Positions 52,067-62,524 of a stretch of 64,000 nt of DNA are shown here, one piece after another. Where the stretch lies: NCBI RefSeq assembly GCF_027947595.1, contig NZ_CP116257.1, positions 2,976,001 through 3,040,000 of the forward strand. The letters run 5' to 3'. Each line of letters starts with the position of its first letter. Position 1 is the stretch's first letter. The DNA comes from Streptomyces lienomycini (GTDB taxonomy: Bacteria; Actinomycetota; Actinomycetes; Streptomycetales; Streptomycetaceae). Below the pieces are notes generated by a model. The model made no database searches and was not told the DNA's origin. It was given only the letters and a program-made list of their open reading frames with translations. The position numbers were made by a program, and so were the translations under genes.

Positions 52067-53211
52067 CCATGCCGCGAGACCTGTACGGCCCCGACCACGA
52101 GGCCTTCCGCGAGACCGTGCGGGCCTTCCTCGCCAAGGAGGTGGCCCCGCACCACGAACGCTGGGAGCGCGACGGCGTCGTCGACCGCGAGGTGTGGTGC
52201 TCGGCGGGCCGCCAGGGCCTGCTGGGCCTCGCCGTCGACGAGGAGTACGGCGGCGGAGGCACCGACGACTTCCGCTACAGTGCCGTCCTCATCGAGGAGT
52301 TCGCCCGCGCCGGGGCCTCCGGGCTGGCCCTCAGCCTGCACAACGACATCGTCGGCCCCTACCTGACCCGGCTCGCCACCGAGGAGCAGAAGCGGCGCTG
52401 GCTGCCCGGCTTCGTCTCCGGCGACATCGTCACCGCCGTCGCCATGACGGAACCCGGCGCCGGCTCCGACCTGCAGGGCATCCGCACCACCGCCACCGAC
52501 CGGGGCGACCACTACCTGCTCAACGGCTCGAAGACCTTCATCTCCAACGGCATCCTCGCCGACCTCGTCGTCGTGGTCGCCCGCACCACACCCGAGGGCG
52601 GCAGCGCCGGGCAGAGCCTGCTCGTCGTCGAACGCGGCACGGACGGCTTCGAACGCGGCCGCAACCTCGCCAAGATCGGCCAGAAGGCCCAGGACACCGC
52701 CGAGTTGTTCTTCAACGACGTCCGCGTGCCCAAGGAGAACCTGCTGGGGGAGGAGAACCGGGCCTTCACCTACCTGATGGGCAACCTCGCCCAGGAACGG
52801 CTGGCCATCGCGGTCGGCGCCGCCGCGGCGGCCGAGGAGATCCTCGACGTCACCACCCGGTACGTGAAGGAGCGCGAGGCGTTCGGCCGACCGCTGGCCG
52901 GACTCCAGCACGTCCGCTTCGAGATCGCCGAGATGGCCACCGAGGCGGCGGTCACCCGCACCTTCCTCGACCGCTGCGTCGCCGAGCACAACCAGGGCCG
53001 GCTGGACGCCGTACACGCCTCGATGGCCAAGTGGTGGGCCACCGAACTGCAGAAGCGGGTCGTCGACCGCTGCCTGCAACTCCACGGCGGCTACGGCTAC
53101 ATGAGCGAGTACCGGGTGGCACGGGCGTTCCTCGACGGGCGCATCCAGACCATCTACGGCGGCACCACCGAGATCATGAAGGAGATCATCGGCCGCTCCC
53201 TCCTCGGTTGA
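52063..53211 (+). CDS. Acyl-CoA dehydrogenase
   Basis: The 382-aa flavoprotein has FAD/substrate motifs [17 protein letters not shown] and TFISNG, the C-terminal FAD motif [15 protein letters not shown], and the catalytic Glu in [11 protein letters not shown] (near residue 370). It introduces the 2,3-double bond in acyl-CoA. GTG 52063 overlaps the previous stop (GTGA). It forms the first oxidation step with the thiolase and FadB genes that follow. Confidence 0.93.
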   Translation: MTMPRDLYGPDHEAFRETVRAFLAKEVAPHHERWERDGVVDREVWCSAGRQGLLGLAVDEEYGGGGTDDFRYSAVLIEEFARAGASGLALSLHNDIVGPYLTRLATEEQKRRWLPGFVSGDIVTAVAMTEPGAGSDLQGIRTTATDRGDHYLLNGSKTFISNGILADLVVVVARTTPEGGSAGQSLLVVERGTDGFERGRNLAKIGQKAQDTAELFFNDVRVPKENLLGEENRAFTYLMGNLAQERLAIAVGAAAAAEEILDVTTRYVKEREAFGRPLAGLQHVRFEIAEMATEAAVTRTFLDRCVAEHNQGRLDAVHASMAKWWATELQKRVVDRCLQLHGGYGYMSEYRVARAFLDGRIQTIYGGTTEIMKEIIGRSLLG

Positions 53212-53284
53212 GCCGCCGAGCGCCCCTACCGACGCCCGTGCCGCGGCCGCGGCCTGTCACACACCTACTTGGAGGACACCCGAG

Positions 53285-54499
53285 GTGAGCACCGAAGCGT
53301 ATGTGTACGACGCGATCCGCACCCCGCGCGGACGCGGCAAGGCGAGCGGCGCCCTGCACGGCACCAAGCCGATCGATCTGGTCGTCGGCCTCATCCACGA
53401 GATCCGGGCCCGCTTCCCCGGTCTGGACCCGGCGGCCGTCGACGACATCGTCCTCGGTGTGGTCGGCCCGGTCGGCGATCAGGGCTCCGACATCGCGCGC
53501 ATCGCCGCCGTCGCCGCCGGACTGCCCGACACGGTGGCGGGAGTGCAGGAGAACCGCTTCTGCGCGTCGGGCCTGGAGGCCGTCAACATGGCAGCCGCCA
53601 AGGTCCGCTCCGGCTGGGAGGACCTGGTACTGGCCGGGGGCGTGGAGTCCATGTCCCGCGTCCCGATGGGCAGCGACGGCGGGGCCTGGGCGCTGGACCC
53701 GCGCACCAACCACGACACCGGCTTCGCTCCGCAGGGCATCGGCGCCGACCTGATCGCCACCATCGAGGGGTTCTCGCGCCGCGACGTCGACGAGTACGCG
53801 GCGCTCTCCCAGGAACGGGCGGCCACCGCCTGGAAGGAGGGCCGCTTCGAGCGGTCCGTCGTCCCGGTGAGGGACCGCGCGGGGCTCACCGTCCTGGACC
53901 ACGACGAGCACCCGCGCCCCGGTACCACCGCCGACTCCCTCGGCGGGCTCAAGCCCTCCTTCGCCGACATCGGCGAGTTGGGCGGCTTCGACGCGGTCGC
54001 GCTGCAGAAGTACCACTGGGTGGAGAAGATCGACCACGTCCACCACGCGGGCAACTCCTCCGGCATCGTCGACGGCGCGTCCCTGGTCGCGGTCGGCTCC
54101 CGGGAGGCCGGCGAGCGGAACGGCATGGTCCCGCGCGCCCGGATCGTCTCCGCGGCCGTCTCCGGCTCCGAGCCCACCATCATGCTCACCGGCCCCGCAC
54201 CGGCCACCCGCAAGGCCCTCGCCAAGGCCGGGCTGACCATCGACGACATCGACCTCGTCGAGATCAACGAGGCCTTCGCGGCCGTCGTCCTGCGCTTCGT
54301 GAAGGACATGGGCCTGTCACTGGACAAGGTCAACGTCAACGGCGGCGCCATCGCGCTCGGCCACCCCCTCGGCGCCACCGGCGCCATGATCCTCGGCACC
54401 CTCGTCGACGAACTGGAGCGCCGCGACCTGCGGTACGGGCTGGCGACCCTGTGCGTGGGCGGCGGCATGGGCATCGCCACCGTCGTCGAGCGCGTCTGA
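53285..54499 (+). CDS. Acetyl-CoA C-acyltransferase (thiolase)
   Basis: The 404-aa thiolase has the acyl-accepting Cys in [20 protein letters not shown], the NEAF motif, the GHPLGATGA His, and the second Cys in TLCVGGGMG. It cleaves 3-ketoacyl-CoA in beta-oxidation and probably pairs with the FadB-like protein 47 bp downstream. The start is GTG 53285 after CCGAG. Confidence 0.95.
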   Translation: MSTEAYVYDAIRTPRGRGKASGALHGTKPIDLVVGLIHEIRARFPGLDPAAVDDIVLGVVGPVGDQGSDIARIAAVAAGLPDTVAGVQENRFCASGLEAVNMAAAKVRSGWEDLVLAGGVESMSRVPMGSDGGAWALDPRTNHDTGFAPQGIGADLIATIEGFSRRDVDEYAALSQERAATAWKEGRFERSVVPVRDRAGLTVLDHDEHPRPGTTADSLGGLKPSFADIGELGGFDAVALQKYHWVEKIDHVHHAGNSSGIVDGASLVAVGSREAGERNGMVPRARIVSAAVSGSEPTIMLTGPAPATRKALAKAGLTIDDIDLVEINEAFAAVVLRFVKDMGLSLDKVNVNGGAIALGHPLGATGAMILGTLVDELERRDLRYGLATLCVGGGMGIATVVERV

Positions 54500-54546
54500 A
54501 CCCCGCGCGGCCACGGCCCCTCACGACCTCACTGGAGACCTGACCC

Positions 54547-56730
54547 ATGGACACCACCGAACGGCCCTCGACCATCCGCTGGGAAGAGTCCGAGGACCAC
54601 GTCGTCACCCTTGTCCTGGACGATCCGAACCAGTCCGCCAACACCATGAACGCCGCCTTCATCGACTCGCTGGACGCCGTCGCGGCACGGCTCGCGGAAC
54701 GCCGGGACGACATCAGGGGCGTCATCGTCGCCTCCGCCAAGAAGAGCTTCTTCGCCGGCGGGGACCTGCGCGACCTGATCTCCGTCACCCCGGAGACCGC
54801 GCAGCGGTCCTTCGACGCGGGCATGCGCGTCAAGCGCTCGCTGCGCGTCCTGGAGACCCTGGGCAAGCCGGTGGTCGCCGCGATCAACGGCGCGGCCCTG
54901 GGCGGCGGTTACGAGATCGCCCTGGCCTGCCACCACCGCGTGGTCCTCGACACCCCGGCCGCCAGGGTCGGGCTGCCCGAGGTCACCCTCGGCCTGCTGC
55001 CCGGCGGCGGAGGAGTGACCCGCACCGTCCGGATGTTCGGTGTCGTGGACGCCCTGCGCAAGGTCCTGCTGGAAGGCACCCAGTACCCGCCGGACCGGGC
55101 CCTGGAAGCCGGCCTGGTCGACGAGATCGCCGCCGACCCGGACGAACTCCTCGCGAAGGCAAGGGCGTTCGTGGACGCCCACCCCGAGTCCGCCCAGCGA
55201 TGGGACGCGCCCGGCCACCGCATCCCCGGCGGTACACCCGCGCAACCGAAGCTCGCCGGCCAACTCTCCGCCCTGCCCGCACTGCTCAGGAAGAGGACGG
55301 GCGGCGCCCCCGCCCCGGCGCCGCGCAACATCCTCGCGGCGGCCGTGGAGAGCGCCCAGGTCGACGTGGACACGGCCTTCGTGGTGGAAGCCCGGTACCT
55401 GACGGAACTCGTCACCGGACAGATCACCAAGAACATGATCCAGGCGTTCTTCTTCGACCTGCAGGCGGTGAACTCGGGCGCCAACCGTCCGAAGGGCGTC
55501 GAGTCCCGCGAGGTCACCAGGGTGGCGGTGCTGGGGGCGGGGATGATGGGTGCGGGGATCGCGTACGCGTGTGCGCGTGCGGGCATCGACGTGGTGCTGA
55601 AGGACGTGTCGCTGGAGTCGGCGCTCAAGGGCCGGGCGTACTCGGAGAAGCTGTGCGCGAAGGCGCTGGCGAAGGGGCGCACGAGCCGGGAGCAGGCGGA
55701 CGCGCTGCTGGCGCGGATCACGCCGACCGCCGAGGCGGGAGACCTCGCCGGCTGCGACGTGGTGATCGAGGCGGTGTTCGAGGACACCGCGCTCAAGCAC
55801 AAGGTGTTCCAGGAGATCGAGCAGGTGGTCGCCCCGGACGCGTTGCTGTGCTCGAACACGTCGACGCTGCCGATCACGGTGCTGGCGGAGGGCGTCGAGC
55901 GGCAGGGTGACTTCATCGGGCTGCACTTCTTCTCGCCCGTGGACAGGATGCCGCTGGTGGAGATCATCAGGGGGGAGCGGACGGGGGAGGAGGCGCTGGC
56001 GCGGGCCTTCGACCTGGTGCGGCGGATCGGGAAGACGCCGATCGTGGTGAATGACGCGCGGGGGTTCTTCACGTCGCGGGTCATCGGTCACTTCATCAAC
56101 GAGGGTGTGGCGATGGTGGGGGAGGGGATCGAGCCGGCGTCGGTGGAGCAGGCGGCGGCTCAGGCGGGTTATCCGGCGAGGGTGCTGTCGCTGATGGACG
56201 AGCTGACTCTCACTCTTCCGCGCAGGATCCGCGAGGAGACGAAGCGTGCGGTGGTGGAGGCGGGTGGTGTGTGGAGCGCGCATCCCGCTGATGCGGTCGT
56301 CGACCGGATGGTGGACGAGTTCGGGCGGCCGGGGCGTTCGGGTGGGGCGGGGTTCTACGAGTACGGGGAGGACGGGAGGCGGGCCGGGCTCTGGGCGGGG
56401 CTGCGTGAGCATTTCACGAGGCCGGGGTATGGGATTCCGTTCGCCGACATGCGGGAGCGGATGCTCTTCTCGGAGGCGTTGGACGCCGTCAGGCTCCTGG
56501 AGGAGGGCGTGCTGACCTCGGTCGCCGACGCCAATGTCGGGTCGGTCTTCGGTATCGGTTTCCCGGGCTGGACGGGTGGCGTCCTGCAGTACGTCAACGG
56601 GTACGAGGGCGGTCTGCCGGGCTTCGTGGCCCGCGCGCGTGAGCTGGCCGACCGCTACGGCGAGCGTTTCACACCGCCCGCGCTGCTGGTGGAGAAGGCG
56701 GAACGCGGCGAGACCTTCACGGACTCCTGA
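54547..56730 (+). CDS. Fatty oxidation complex alpha subunit (FadB-like)
   Basis: The 727-aa multifunctional enzyme has an N-terminal crotonase domain (FFAGGDLRDL, GAALGGGYEIALACHHRV, LPEVTLGLLPGGGG with catalytic Glu) and a 3-hydroxyacyl-CoA dehydrogenase domain from about residue 320 (VAVLGAGMMGAGIAYACARA NAD motif; FSPVDRMPLVEII; VNDARGFFTSR). It hydrates enoyl-CoA and oxidises the alcohol. Codon choice changes at about 55510: the 5' half ends codons mainly in C, the dehydrogenase half mainly in G (gcg, gtg, ctg, ggg), suggesting a mosaic origin. Confidence 0.94.
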   Translation: MDTTERPSTIRWEESEDHVVTLVLDDPNQSANTMNAAFIDSLDAVAARLAERRDDIRGVIVASAKKSFFAGGDLRDLISVTPETAQRSFDAGMRVKRSLRVLETLGKPVVAAINGAALGGGYEIALACHHRVVLDTPAARVGLPEVTLGLLPGGGGVTRTVRMFGVVDALRKVLLEGTQYPPDRALEAGLVDEIAADPDELLAKARAFVDAHPESAQRWDAPGHRIPGGTPAQPKLAGQLSALPALLRKRTGGAPAPAPRNILAAAVESAQVDVDTAFVVEARYLTELVTGQITKNMIQAFFFDLQAVNSGANRPKGVESREVTRVAVLGAGMMGAGIAYACARAGIDVVLKDVSLESALKGRAYSEKLCAKALAKGRTSREQADALLARITPTAEAGDLAGCDVVIEAVFEDTALKHKVFQEIEQVVAPDALLCSNTSTLPITVLAEGVERQGDFIGLHFFSPVDRMPLVEIIRGERTGEEALARAFDLVRRIGKTPIVVNDARGFFTSRVIGHFINEGVAMVGEGIEPASVEQAAAQAGYPARVLSLMDELTLTLPRRIREETKRAVVEAGGVWSAHPADAVVDRMVDEFGRPGRSGGAGFYEYGEDGRRAGLWAGLREHFTRPGYGIPFADMRERMLFSEALDAVRLLEEGVLTSVADANVGSVFGIGFPGWTGGVLQYVNGYEGGLPGFVARARELADRYGERFTPPALLVEKAERGETFTDS

Positions 56731-56827
56731 ACGGAACCTCGAACGGCATCCCGAACCGCACCCCGCACGGACCTTCGCACGGACTTCTGACTCCGGCCGT
56801 TTCCCTCCGACCCGCAAGGAGACCCCG

Positions 56828-58675
56828 ATGACTTCCGAGCCCCGTACCGCCGGCGAACCACCCGCCGCCCCGACGGCCCGACGGACCCTGCCGCAGCTGC
56901 TGGCCCGCAACGCCCGTGACTACCCCGGGCTCCCCGGTCTCTCCTGGCAGCCGACGGACGGGGACGGCGACTGGACGACGCTCACCTGGGCGGAGATCCA
57001 CCAGCACACCGAGCGGCTGGCCGCCGGCTACGCGGCACTGGGCGTCGGCCGCGGCGACCACGTGCTGCTGATGATGGCCAACCGCCCCGAACACTGGCTG
57101 TCCGACCTGGCACTCGTCCGCCTCGGGGCCGTCCCGGTCAGTGTCTACGGCACCGCGGCCCCCGAGCAGATCACCCACATCGCCCGCAACTGCCGGGCCC
57201 GGGTCGCCGTGGTGGAGGGGGCGACGCAGGTGGAGGTGTGGGAGCCGCTCCTGGCCGACGCCGACACCCTGCTGGAGCGCCTGGTCGTGGCCGAGACGGG
57301 CGCCGAGGGCGGGCACACCCCGTACGCCGGGCTGCTTCCGGACCCGGTGCCGGTGCCGGTGCCGGAACAGTTCGCCAAGGAACTGGACGCGGCGTCCCCC
57401 GACGACCCGCTGACCGTCGTCTACACCTCCGGTACCACCGGGGAGCCCAAGGGCGTGGTCCTGACCCACCGCCAGGTGATGGCCAACGCCCTCGCGCTGG
57501 ACGCCGTGGTGGAACTGCCGCCGCACGTCGAGCACATCTGCTACCTGCCGTTCGCCCACATCGCCGAGCGGATGCTGGGCATCTACCTGCCCTGCCACCG
57601 CGCCTCGCACGTCTACCTCTGCGCCGACCCCACGGCCGTGGGCACCGTCGTGCGCAAGGTGCGCCCCGCGCAGTTCTTCGGCGTGCCGCGGATCTGGGAG
57701 AAACTGTGCGCCGCGGTGCGGGCCGTCCTCTCCCTGATGCCGGACGAACAGCGCGAGGTCATCGACGCGGCGTCCGCGGTGGCCCGCGAGCACGTCCGGT
57801 GCCGCGAGCGGGGCGAGACGCCGCCCGCCGAGCTGGAGGAGCGGTACGCCCGTGCCCGCGAGGAGGTCCTGCTGCCCCTGCTGGCCGCGGGCGGCCTCGA
57901 CCGGGTGACCTGGGCGGCCAGCGCGTCGGCGCCCATGCCGGTCGACGTGGTCGACTTCTGGGCCGGATTCGGCGTCGTGATCATGGACGCCTGGGGGCTG
58001 ACCGAGACCACCGGGGTGGCCACCACCAACAGCCCCCGGACCGGCTTCCGGATCGGCTCGGTGGGACGCCCCGTGGAGTCCGTGGAGGTCCGCCTCGCCG
58101 CCGACGGCGAGATCGAGGTGCGGGGCGAGTCCGTGTTCTCCGGCTACCTGCGCCCGGACGGATCGGTGCGGTCCGCCCTCGACGCCGACGGCTGGCTGGC
58201 CACCGGCGACATCGGCCGCACCGACGAGGACGGGTACCTCTGGCTCACCGACCGGAAGAAGGAGATGATCATCACCTCGACCGGCAAGAACGTCTCGCCG
58301 GCCCTGGTGGAGAACGCGCTCAAGGAGCACCCCCTGATCGGTCAGGCCCTGGTGCACGGCGACCGGCGCTCCTACCTCGTCGCCCTGCTGGTGCTCGACG
58401 CGGAGGCCGCCCCCGCCTGGGCCGCGACCCACGGCGTCGAGGTGGACGCCACGGTCGCCGATCTGGTGGGGCATCCGGCCGTCAGGGCCGAGGTGGACCG
58501 GGCGGTCGCCGCCGCCAACTCCCGGCTCAGCAGCACCGAGCAGGTGAAGCGGTACGAGCTGCTGGCCGAGGAGTGGGGACCGGCGACCGGCGAGCTGACG
58601 CCCTCGCTGAAGATGCGGCGCCGGGTCATCCGGGACAAGTACGCCACCGCGCTGTCCGGGCTCTACGGGGACTGA
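56828..58675 (+). CDS. Long-chain acyl-CoA synthetase (AMP-forming)
   Basis: The 615-aa ANL enzyme has the P-loop VVYTSGTTGEPKGVVLTH, the A5 core AWGLTETTGVATTNS, and a GWLATGDIGR motif with the A10 lysine region ITSTGKNVSPALVE. It activates fatty acids with ATP and CoA for the oxidation genes upstream. ATG 56828 follows AAGGAGA. It ends the plus-strand block, 22 bp before a long terminator hairpin. Confidence 0.94.
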   Translation: MTSEPRTAGEPPAAPTARRTLPQLLARNARDYPGLPGLSWQPTDGDGDWTTLTWAEIHQHTERLAAGYAALGVGRGDHVLLMMANRPEHWLSDLALVRLGAVPVSVYGTAAPEQITHIARNCRARVAVVEGATQVEVWEPLLADADTLLERLVVAETGAEGGHTPYAGLLPDPVPVPVPEQFAKELDAASPDDPLTVVYTSGTTGEPKGVVLTHRQVMANALALDAVVELPPHVEHICYLPFAHIAERMLGIYLPCHRASHVYLCADPTAVGTVVRKVRPAQFFGVPRIWEKLCAAVRAVLSLMPDEQREVIDAASAVAREHVRCRERGETPPAELEERYARAREEVLLPLLAAGGLDRVTWAASASAPMPVDVVDFWAGFGVVIMDAWGLTETTGVATTNSPRTGFRIGSVGRPVESVEVRLAADGEIEVRGESVFSGYLRPDGSVRSALDADGWLATGDIGRTDEDGYLWLTDRKKEMIITSTGKNVSPALVENALKEHPLIGQALVHGDRRSYLVALLVLDAEAAPAWAATHGVEVDATVADLVGHPAVRAEVDRAVAAANSRLSSTEQVKRYELLAEEWGPATGELTPSLKMRRRVIRDKYATALSGLYGD

Positions 58676-58697
58676 ACCGGGCCCGCGCCACCGGCCC

Positions 58698-58746
58698 GAA
58701 GCGGCGGCCGTCCACCCCGGCACCGGGGGCGGACGGCCGCCGCTTC
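58698..58746. terminator. Perfect 16-bp bidirectional terminator
   Basis: GAAGCGGCGGCCGTCC (58698-58713) and its exact complement (58731-58746) around a 17-nt loop, between convergent acyl-CoA synthetase and acyl-CoA dehydrogenase genes. Confidence 0.85.
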
Positions 58747-58758
58747 ACGCGGGAGGGC

Positions 58759-59898
58759 TCAGAGGCCGTACGTCTTGCCGATCACGTCCCGCTGGATCTC
58801 ACTCGTTCCGCCGTAGACCGTGGAGACCACCGCCGCCCGCAGATGGCGTTCCATGTCGAACTCGGTGGTGTAGCCGTAGCCGCCCATCATCTGCATGCCC
58901 TCCAGAGCGGCCCGCTTGGCGACCTCGGTGGCCTTCAGTTTGGCCATCGACGCCTCCCGCGGGAACAGCCTGTCCGGCTCGGCGTCGCAGTCCAGGGCCA
59001 CCTCCCGCACCAGCAGCCGGGTGCACTCGATCTCGGTGGCGAGGTCGGCCACCCGGTGCCGCAGCGCCTGGAAGGAACCGACGGGCCGGCCGAACTGCTC
59101 GCGCTCACGGACGTAGCCGAGCGCGTCGTCGAAGACGCGGCGGGCCAGGCCCAGCATGTTCGAGGCCAGGAAGAGGCGCTCGTAGTTGAGACCGGCCATC
59201 AACTGCCGCCAGCCGTCGTTCACCTGTCCCACCACCGCGTCGGCGGGCAACCGGACGTCGGTGAGGAACACGTCGTTGACCTCCCGGCCGCCCATCGTCT
59301 CGATGCCCCGCACCTCCACACCCGGCGTCCGGGCGGGCAGGTGGAACATGGTGAGCCCGCCGTGCTTGTCCTCACCGGTACGGGCCACCAGCAGAATGCC
59401 CTTCGCGCAGTGCGCGTTGGAGATCCAGGTCTTCTGCCCCTCGACGACCCAGGCGCCGTCCGCCGTCTGCCGGGCCCGGCAACGCAGCGCCCCCACGTCC
59501 GAACCGGCCTCCGGCTCCGACATGGCGATCGACAGCACGTCGCCGCGCACGACGCCGGGCAGCACCTCCCGCCGCTGCCGATCGGTGCCGAACCGTTCGT
59601 ACGCCTTCGCGGCGATGACGGTGGTGACGAAACCGCCGGCCGGGACCATGCCGTAGGAGGTCTCCTCCAGGAAGACACAGGCGTCGGCCAGCCCGCCGCC
59701 CGACCCCCCGTACTCCTCGGGCAGGCACACCCCGAGCCAGCCCAGTTCGGCGAGCCTGCCGTACAGGCCGGGATGATGGGCCTCGCGCCCCCCGCCGGTC
59801 AGCGCGTCGCGCTGCTGACGGGTACCGCACTCGCGCTTGGCGAAATCTCTAACGGCCGCGACGAAAGCGGACTGCTCCTCGGTGAGACGGCTGCCCAT
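58759..59898 (-). CDS. Acyl-CoA dehydrogenase
   Basis: The 379-aa flavoprotein has LPEEYGGSGGGLADACVF, SIAMSEPEAGSDVGALRC, TWISNAHCAKGILLVA, the FAD motif MQMMGGYGYTTEFDMER, and the catalytic Glu in YGGTSEIQRDVIGK. It differs clearly from the enzyme at 52 kb. ATG 59898 follows GGAGGACCTG. It is divergent from a TetR gene across about 110 bp, so it is probably regulated by it. Confidence 0.93.
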   Translation of the reverse strand: MGSRLTEEQSAFVAAVRDFAKRECGTRQQRDALTGGGREAHHPGLYGRLAELGWLGVCLPEEYGGSGGGLADACVFLEETSYGMVPAGGFVTTVIAAKAYERFGTDRQRREVLPGVVRGDVLSIAMSEPEAGSDVGALRCRARQTADGAWVVEGQKTWISNAHCAKGILLVARTGEDKHGGLTMFHLPARTPGVEVRGIETMGGREVNDVFLTDVRLPADAVVGQVNDGWRQLMAGLNYERLFLASNMLGLARRVFDDALGYVREREQFGRPVGSFQALRHRVADLATEIECTRLLVREVALDCDAEPDRLFPREASMAKLKATEVAKRAALEGMQMMGGYGYTTEFDMERHLRAAVVSTVYGGTSEIQRDVIGKTYGL

Positions 59899-60009
59899 CA
59901 GGTCCTCCAGAAGTCGTGTGACAAAGTGTTGGCAGGTGCGTGTTGACGGGTGTGGCAGTTGTTCCCTGATTTCTCGGTTCTCGGTTCTCGGGACGGAGGT
60001 GGCGGTTTC

Positions 60010-60606
60010 GTGAGTACGGTCCCGATGGCCGAGACGGAGGACCCGACGGCACGGCGCATCCTCGACGCCGCGCTGGAGCAGTTCACCGTCTTCGGTCTGC
60101 GCCGTTCCTCCGTGGACGACGTCGCCAAACGGGCCGGTGTCTCCCGGGTCACCGTCTACCGGCGCTTCCAGAACAAGGACACGCTGGTCGAGCAGACCCT
60201 GCTGCGTGAGAACAGCCGGTTCTTCCAGCGGCTCGACGCGGCGGTCGCGGCACTGCCGACCATGGAGGAACGGGTCGTCGAGGGATTCGTCGTCGCCCTG
60301 CGCCACACCCGCGCACATCCGCTCTTCGGCGGCCTGCTGCGCCTGGAACCCGAGGTCGTACTGCCGTACATGACCGTGCACGGCGGCTCCTCGCTCACCG
60401 CCACCGTCGACTACCTCACGGCTCATCTGCGCCGCGCGCAGCAGGCCGAGGGACGCCCCGACGAGGACCCGCGGCCCGTCGCCGAACTCATGGTGCGGGT
60501 GGCCGTCTCCTTCCTCCTCAACCCGGTCAGCTGCATCGAGATGGAGGACGAGGACCAGGCCCGTGCCTTCGCCCGCCGCTACCTGGCCCCCCTGCTGAAG
60601 GCCTGA
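60010..60606 (+). CDS. TetR/AcrR family transcriptional regulator
   Basis: The 198-aa regulator has the HTH SSVDDVAKRAGVSRVTVYRRFQNK and a ligand domain ending FARRYLAPLLKA. GTG 60010 follows GGAGG. Upstream, three tandem TTCTCGG copies (59971-59991) and TGTTGGCAGGTGCGTGTTG elements precede the start and may be operators shared with the divergent acyl-CoA dehydrogenase. Confidence 0.9.
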   Translation: MSTVPMAETEDPTARRILDAALEQFTVFGLRRSSVDDVAKRAGVSRVTVYRRFQNKDTLVEQTLLRENSRFFQRLDAAVAALPTMEERVVEGFVVALRHTRAHPLFGGLLRLEPEVVLPYMTVHGGSSLTATVDYLTAHLRRAQQAEGRPDEDPRPVAELMVRVAVSFLLNPVSCIEMEDEDQARAFARRYLAPLLKA

Positions 60607-60614
60607 GCACCACC

Positions 60615-60634
60615 CCCGGCCGTACGCGGCCGGG
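60615..60634. terminator. Bidirectional terminator hairpin
   Basis: CCCGGCCG and CGGCCGGG around TACG, between the convergent TetR (stop 60606) and aldehyde dehydrogenase (stop 60636). Confidence 0.7.
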
Positions 60635-60635
60635 T

Positions 60636-62150
60636 TCAGCGCCGCAGGTGCAGCGTCCGGGCCAGCCGCACGGCGCGCTGCCGGGCGGCCGCCGGTACCT
60701 CGAAGGAGGTCAGCGCGATCGGCGGCGTGAACCGCTGCACGGTCGTCGACTGCACCGCCGTGAACGCCCGCAGCCCCTCCGCGCCGTGGATCCGCCCGAA
60801 GCCGGAGTCCCGCGAGCCGCCGAACGGCAGTGCCGGTACGGCCGCGAAGCCCAGCACCGAGTTCACCGACACCGCCCCCGCCCGCAGCCGCGCCGCGATC
60901 GCGGCCCCGGTGCGCCGGTTGCCGCAGAACACCGCGGCCCCCAGGGCGTACCGCGAGTCGTTGGCCCGCGCGACCGCCTCGTCCACGTCGGCCACCGCGT
61001 TGACGGCGACGACCGGTCCGAAGGTCTCCTCCGTCATGGCCGCCGCGTCCTCCGGCACCCCGGTCAGGACGACGGGCGCGACGTACGGCGCCCGGACCGA
61101 CTCGGGCCCGCCCAGCAGGGCCCGCGCGCCCGCCGACACCGCCGCCGTCACGTGCCGTTCCACGGTCGCGAGCTGACCCGGCAGGGTCATCGGACCGTAG
61201 TCCGCGTCGCCGTCGGCGCCCGGCCGCAGCGCACCGGCCCGCTCCACCACCCGCTCGCACAGCGCCGCGTGGATCCCGCGCACGGCGTAGACGCGCTCCA
61301 CGCCCGCACAGGTCTGCCCGGCGTTGCTCAGCGCACCCCACACGATCGCGTCGGCGGCGGCGTCCAGGTCCGCGTCCGCGGTCACGATCACCGCGTCCTT
61401 CCCGCCGCACTCGGCGAGGAACGGCGTCAGCGTCTCGGCGCACACCGCCATCACCCTGCGCGCCGTCCCGGGCGACCCGGTGAACGCCAGCTTGTCGACC
61501 TCGGAGCGGGCCAGGGCCTCCCCGGTGGCCGCGGCGCCGGTGACGGTGGCGAGCAGCCCGGCGTGCGCGGGCACGGCCCTGCCGAACAACTCGGCGAGCA
61601 GGGTGCCGGTGGCCGGGGTCAGCTCGGACGGCTTGAGAACCACGGCGTTCCCGGCGGCCAGGGCATACCCGACGGAACCCATCGGCGTGTAGCAGGGGTA
61701 GTTCCAGGGGCCGATCACGCCGACCACGCCCAGCGGCCGGTGCACCAGTGAGGCCCGCTGGTGGACGGTGAACAGACCGGTGCGCACCCGCCGCCCGCGC
61801 AGCACGCGGTCGGCGTTGCGGGCGGCCCAGCCCAGGTGCTCCAGCGTGAGGACGACCTCCAGCTCGGCGTCACCGGCCGGCTTGCCGGTCTCCTCGGCGA
61901 TGGTCCGGGCGACCGTGTCCAGCTCGGCGGCGAGGACGCGTTTCCAGCGCAGCAGATGCTCACGCCGCCGAGCCGCGGGCAGCGCGGCCCACGCCACCTG
62001 TGCCTCCCGTGCCCGGATCACGGCACGGGCGACCTCCTCGGGACCGTCGACCGGGTGCTCGGCGAGCGGTTCGCCCGTCGCCGGGGAGCGGGTGGTGAAC
62101 GTCGCGGACGTCGCGGCACGGGGTGCGGCGTCCGGGGCGGTGTCGGTCAT
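60636..62150 (-). CDS. Aldehyde dehydrogenase family protein (succinate-semialdehyde/AldH type)
   Basis: The 504-aa NAD(P)-dependent enzyme has GVVGVIGPWNYPCYTP, KPSELTPATG, the catalytic Glu in LAECGGKDAVIV and catalytic Cys in SNAGQTCAGVERVYA. The C-terminal half (FGGSRDSGFGRIHGAEG) closes the substrate tunnel. It oxidises an aldehyde to the acid, which could feed the acyl-CoA synthetase. ATG 62150 follows GGGGG. An upstream IR at 62170-62186 may be its operator. Confidence 0.92.
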   Translation of the reverse strand: MTDTAPDAAPRAATSATFTTRSPATGEPLAEHPVDGPEEVARAVIRAREAQVAWAALPAARRREHLLRWKRVLAAELDTVARTIAEETGKPAGDAELEVVLTLEHLGWAARNADRVLRGRRVRTGLFTVHQRASLVHRPLGVVGVIGPWNYPCYTPMGSVGYALAAGNAVVLKPSELTPATGTLLAELFGRAVPAHAGLLATVTGAAATGEALARSEVDKLAFTGSPGTARRVMAVCAETLTPFLAECGGKDAVIVTADADLDAAADAIVWGALSNAGQTCAGVERVYAVRGIHAALCERVVERAGALRPGADGDADYGPMTLPGQLATVERHVTAAVSAGARALLGGPESVRAPYVAPVVLTGVPEDAAAMTEETFGPVVAVNAVADVDEAVARANDSRYALGAAVFCGNRRTGAAIAARLRAGAVSVNSVLGFAAVPALPFGGSRDSGFGRIHGAEGLRAFTAVQSTTVQRFTPPIALTSFEVPAAARQRAVRLARTLHLRR

Positions 62151-62524
62151 CGGGCCCCCAGCGAATCGAAGATACAAAACCTATCTACTTGTTTCATGTG
62201 CGCGTGGGCGCGTCAATACTCCGATGGGGGCGGGAGCGGTGCCGTCGGGCGTCCGGAGCCGCTCCGCTGTCACTCACCGTGACTGAATCTGATCGGCTTC
62301 GATCGATCCTCGACGCTTCACGAACGGGTGCTTCACCGGCTTATCGGTCTGTCGTACGAGGCCTCATACCAGAGCGGGACGTTGGCCGCGGGACTTTGTC
62401 AACTGCCCACCGCACATGAGGGGCAGGCGACTACTGTCAGTGTCCGTCGGGCGACGTAGGGCCGACGCACCAGCGCGACACACCAGCACGACGGACAAGC
62501 ACACGGACCAGTACGAGGACACCG
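62151..62524. other. Divergent promoter region with inverted repeat AGATA/TATCT
   Basis: This 374-bp gap lies between the aldehyde dehydrogenase and the conservon gene. An AT-rich site AGATACAAAACCTATCT (62170-62186) has exact 5-bp arms and overlaps AAAC-N10-GTTT (62177-62194). It is close to the aldehyde dehydrogenase start and is a TetR-like operator candidate. No gene is seen. Confidence 0.5.

Noticed and set aside
58759..61443. 894-codon minus-strand frame
   Set aside because: The real acyl-CoA dehydrogenase starts at ATG 59898 with a good ribosome site. The upstream extension overlaps a TetR gene and is Gly/Arg-rich shadow sequence.
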